Shown piece after piece: positions 54,566-56,001 of a stretch of DNA of 56,001 nt. Numbering within the stretch: position 1 is the first letter of the stretch; each line of letters begins with the position of its first letter. Source of the stretch: a virus; the IMG/VR virus record IMGVR_UViG_3300037584_004279, positions 1-56,001 of that record. The stretch is one strand, 5' to 3'. Made by a program: the position numbers and the translations under genes. The notes beneath the pieces are model-generated. The model did no database searches. It saw only the letters and a program-made list of their open reading frames with translations, and was not told the DNA's origin.

Positions 54566-54865
54566 TTAAGGACTACAAGAATCAATAAAAGATACAACTC
54601 CAGAATTTCCGAACACTGTAAAACTTGTATTGTTGTTTAAACGATATCTCCCGGCAGCTATAGTTGTGGTTCCGGCAGAGTTAGTATATACAACATCATT
54701 AGCCACAGGGAGTGAGCCTGAACCATCATGATAATAAGTTTGATTCAATGGCTGAGTACAACTTATTCCAGTTTCAGCTATTGCTGAAGTAAAAGCCGTA
54801 AGCGTAGAACAGTCTTGGTCGTATCCGTAAAAGTCTGAAAATTTATATGGATAAGCTATTGGCAT
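54566..54865 (-). CDS. small virion appendage protein sharing a domain with the 1628-aa protein (99 aa)
   Basis: 99 residues. QTYYHDGSGSLPVANDVVYT, followed by NSAGTTTIAAGRYRL and FTVFGNSGVVSFIDSC, parallels the C-terminus of the 1628-residue protein (YYHDGANALPVSGDTCYEDA, RIMGNAGVVSSGY). The shared core spans about 60 residues with similar spacing. The last two residues before the stop include a cysteine, as in the other protein. Probably an exposed domain module of the virion. Confidence 0.6.
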   Translation of the reverse strand: MPIAYPYKFSDFYGYDQDCSTLTAFTSAIAETGISCTQPLNQTYYHDGSGSLPVANDVVYTNSAGTTTIAAGRYRLNNNTSFTVFGNSGVVSFIDSCSP

Positions 54866-54875
54866 AATTTATATT

Positions 54876-55346
54876 TTATGAACATGATGGTAAAGTTTGT
54901 ATTTGCCCAGCTCCCCCTTCACTATTTAAACCACTTATAGATGTTCCAGCAGAACATATTGTTGTAGGGGCTGAAGTACCGGTTTGTACACCAAATATAA
55001 TAGTTGCTGGTGTAGACAAACTTGAATCTGTATACAAATAATCTCCTACACTTAAATTACTAGCCGCTCCAATATTTGAATTATAATAATAAGTAGTACT
55101 CCCAGTCCCCATAGCATCCGTAACAGCAGTTAGTTGATTTGAACCTCTGTTTGCTGGATTTGGTAAACAACCTGTATTAACAGTAGGATAAGTATTACCT
55201 GATGTCACTGCGCCACCTGTATTTCCGCCATTTACTAAATTATACATAGATATAGGCCCGGTAATGGTTCCAGAACCATAAGTTCCATATAGACATTCCT
55301 GAGCTATTGATTGCATTGATAAGGTTCCTGAACTAGGTACAGCCAT
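54876..55346 (-). CDS. tail appendage protein, MAVPSSG type (156 aa)
   Basis: 156 residues. The N-terminus MAVPSSGTLSMQSIAQECLY and the ISMYNLVNGG segment belong to a pattern common to tail/baseplate appendage proteins of marine phages (MAVPSSG.LS....A.E). The rest is Ser/Thr/Gly-rich, with a YYYNSNIGAASNLSVGDYLY segment loosely related to the domain in the 99-residue protein next door. Three cysteines near the C-terminus. Host-recognition role plausible. Confidence 0.6.
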   Translation of the reverse strand: MAVPSSGTLSMQSIAQECLYGTYGSGTITGPISMYNLVNGGNTGGAVTSGNTYPTVNTGCLPNPANRGSNQLTAVTDAMGTGSTTYYYNSNIGAASNLSVGDYLYTDSSLSTPATIIFGVQTGTSAPTTICSAGTSISGLNSEGGAGQIQTLPSCS

Positions 55347-55362
55347 GTAGTAAAATTACAAA

Positions 55363-55857
55363 TTATTTAATAAATGCTATTGTTGTATATCTATCTGCTT
55401 TACTTTTATTTTCTATAGCGTGCATAATCCTTGGTTTTGTGTGTAACAAATGAAAAATACCTGTGTGTCTTTTGTTAGGAGCTTCACATAATAATTTTTC
55501 AAATCTATCATAAAATGTTGTTGAATTTACATTATCTATTAAGTTAAAAATTATAAAAGCTTTATGTTCCAACACATCACAATGTGGTACTAATTTAAAC
55601 CCCGGAAGGTCTTTAAATATTTTTATATCAATTTGCGTATAATCAGGTACTTTATTTTTAATATAATTAATATCTAGTAAACCAAGTATTTTATGTTTTA
55701 AATTTTGGTCATGGTTTTCAAAACGTGTAGTAATATCTTTAAATAAACTTCCATCTTGAAGTTTGTAATTTAAATTATAAGGATTAAAATTAAAGCCCTG
55801 TGGTATTTCAACTTCCCATGCAGGCACTTCGGGGTGCAATTTATTCTTTACAATCAC
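55363..55857 (-). CDS. 2OG-Fe(II) oxygenase-like protein (164 aa)
   Basis: 164 residues, GTG start at 55857, 17 bases inside the fibre 3' end. The double-stranded beta-helix metal site is visible: H92-x-D94 in GFKLVPHCDVLEHKAFIIFN, and the distal H146 in KPRIMHAIENKSKADRYTTI with R156 as the likely 2-oxoglutarate ligand. Spacing (52 residues between H-x-D and H, 10 to R) is right for the family. It may hydroxylate a fibre or surface substrate; small phage oxygenases of this type are common in cyanophages. Coupled to the fibre gene. Confidence 0.7.
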   Translation of the reverse strand: MIVKNKLHPEVPAWEVEIPQGFNFNPYNLNYKLQDGSLFKDITTRFENHDQNLKHKILGLLDINYIKNKVPDYTQIDIKIFKDLPGFKLVPHCDVLEHKAFIIFNLIDNVNSTTFYDRFEKLLCEAPNKRHTGIFHLLHTKPRIMHAIENKSKADRYTTIAFIK

Positions 55858-56001
55858 ATTTATGTTTTTTAAGCTCTTCTATCTCTTGTTTTAAATCTTT
55901 TATAGCTTCAATCAAATATCCAGTTAAGTTGCCATAAGCAACACTTAAAGTTCCATCATTATCAGTCACTAATTCTGGTGCTATTTTTTGTATTTCTTGC
56001 G
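55841..56001 (-). CDS. tail fibre C-terminus: S74 intramolecular chaperone (partial, 52 aa)
   Basis: Fifty-two codons enter from the right edge (two extra bases precede the first full codon, CG of an alanine-like codon). They read QEIQKIAPELVTDNDG, LSVAYGNLTGYLIEAIKDLK and a charged end with a CDC motif, closing with TAA at 55841. QEVQ.IAPELV...DG.L.V.Y..L.....AIK.L is the C-terminal signature of peptidase S74 chaperone domains, which trimerise and then cleave off phage fibres. It is most likely the far end of the fibre gene that leaves at position 1. Confidence 0.85.
   Translation of the reverse strand, partial: QEIQKIAPELVTDNDGTLSVAYGNLTGYLIEAIKDLKQEIEELKKHKCDCKE

Noticed and set aside
1-56001. 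Lysogeny genes (integrase, repressor-type CI, excisionase), complete tRNAs, rRNA or insertion sequences
   Set aside because: None found in either strand among the genes and gaps examined; the only tRNA-like element is the 45-base minihelix.

Overview
The window looks like most of the genome of a virulent, podovirus-like tailed phage of a Bacteroidota host, probably a marine flavobacterium. The DNA is AT-rich. Genes are tightly packed with ATGA or TAATG overlaps, and starts follow AT-rich leaders rather than Shine-Dalgarno sites. Several promoters fit the Bacteroidota pattern (TTG/TTTG, 20 bases, TAnnTTTG). The virion block (large terminase, portal, scaffold, HK97-fold capsid candidate, connectors, long stabilisation-like protein, large internal proteins) is reminiscent of crAss-like and Cellulophaga podoviruses. 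I see no integrase, sheath, long-tail tape measure, DNA polymerase, complete tRNA or CRISPR array.

Layout. Positions 1-9630 (minus): a large tail fibre cut by the window edge, an appendage protein, a run of very small lysine-rich proteins, then a groEL-groES pair; one winged-helix-like gene sits here on the plus strand. Positions 9631-10104: a non-coding divergent region. Positions 10105-18941 (plus): an early operon that starts with an amidoligase, then a HAD phosphatase and a glutamine-amidotransferase/gamma-glutamylcyclotransferase fusion, then small genes, DUF1599, a DnaA-domain-IV protein, an annealing-type protein, a PD-(D/E)XK exonuclease and an SSB-like protein, closed by a terminator. 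Positions 19150-25338 (plus): primase-helicase, SF2 helicase, VRR-NUC, HNH and other nuclease-like genes. Positions 25335-56001 (minus): the late operon, transcribed from the fibre C-terminus and lysis genes near 56 kb through terminase, portal, scaffold, capsid and connectors to the internal proteins near 25 kb.

The two window ends both lie in fibre sequence. An S74 chaperone C-terminus enters from the right edge, and an open fibre reading frame leaves at the left edge. They probably belong to one gene of a circularly permuted or circular map. They do not join in frame, and part of the S74 domain is missing, so the window is not the whole molecule.

The most unusual part is 9.8-16 kb. The amidoligase / HAD phosphatase / GATase-GGCT genes are interleaved with RNA and DNA structures that coding does not explain: two complete hammerhead ribozymes flanking the HAD gene, a 45-base acceptor-plus-T-arm tRNA-like minihelix just after the amidoligase, and a dispersed 16-bp palindrome (GTGTCTTTAAAGACAC) with six copies in the window, five of them on the early side. 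A second, highly divergent GroES-like protein sits beside the terminase, in addition to the phage groEL-groES pair.
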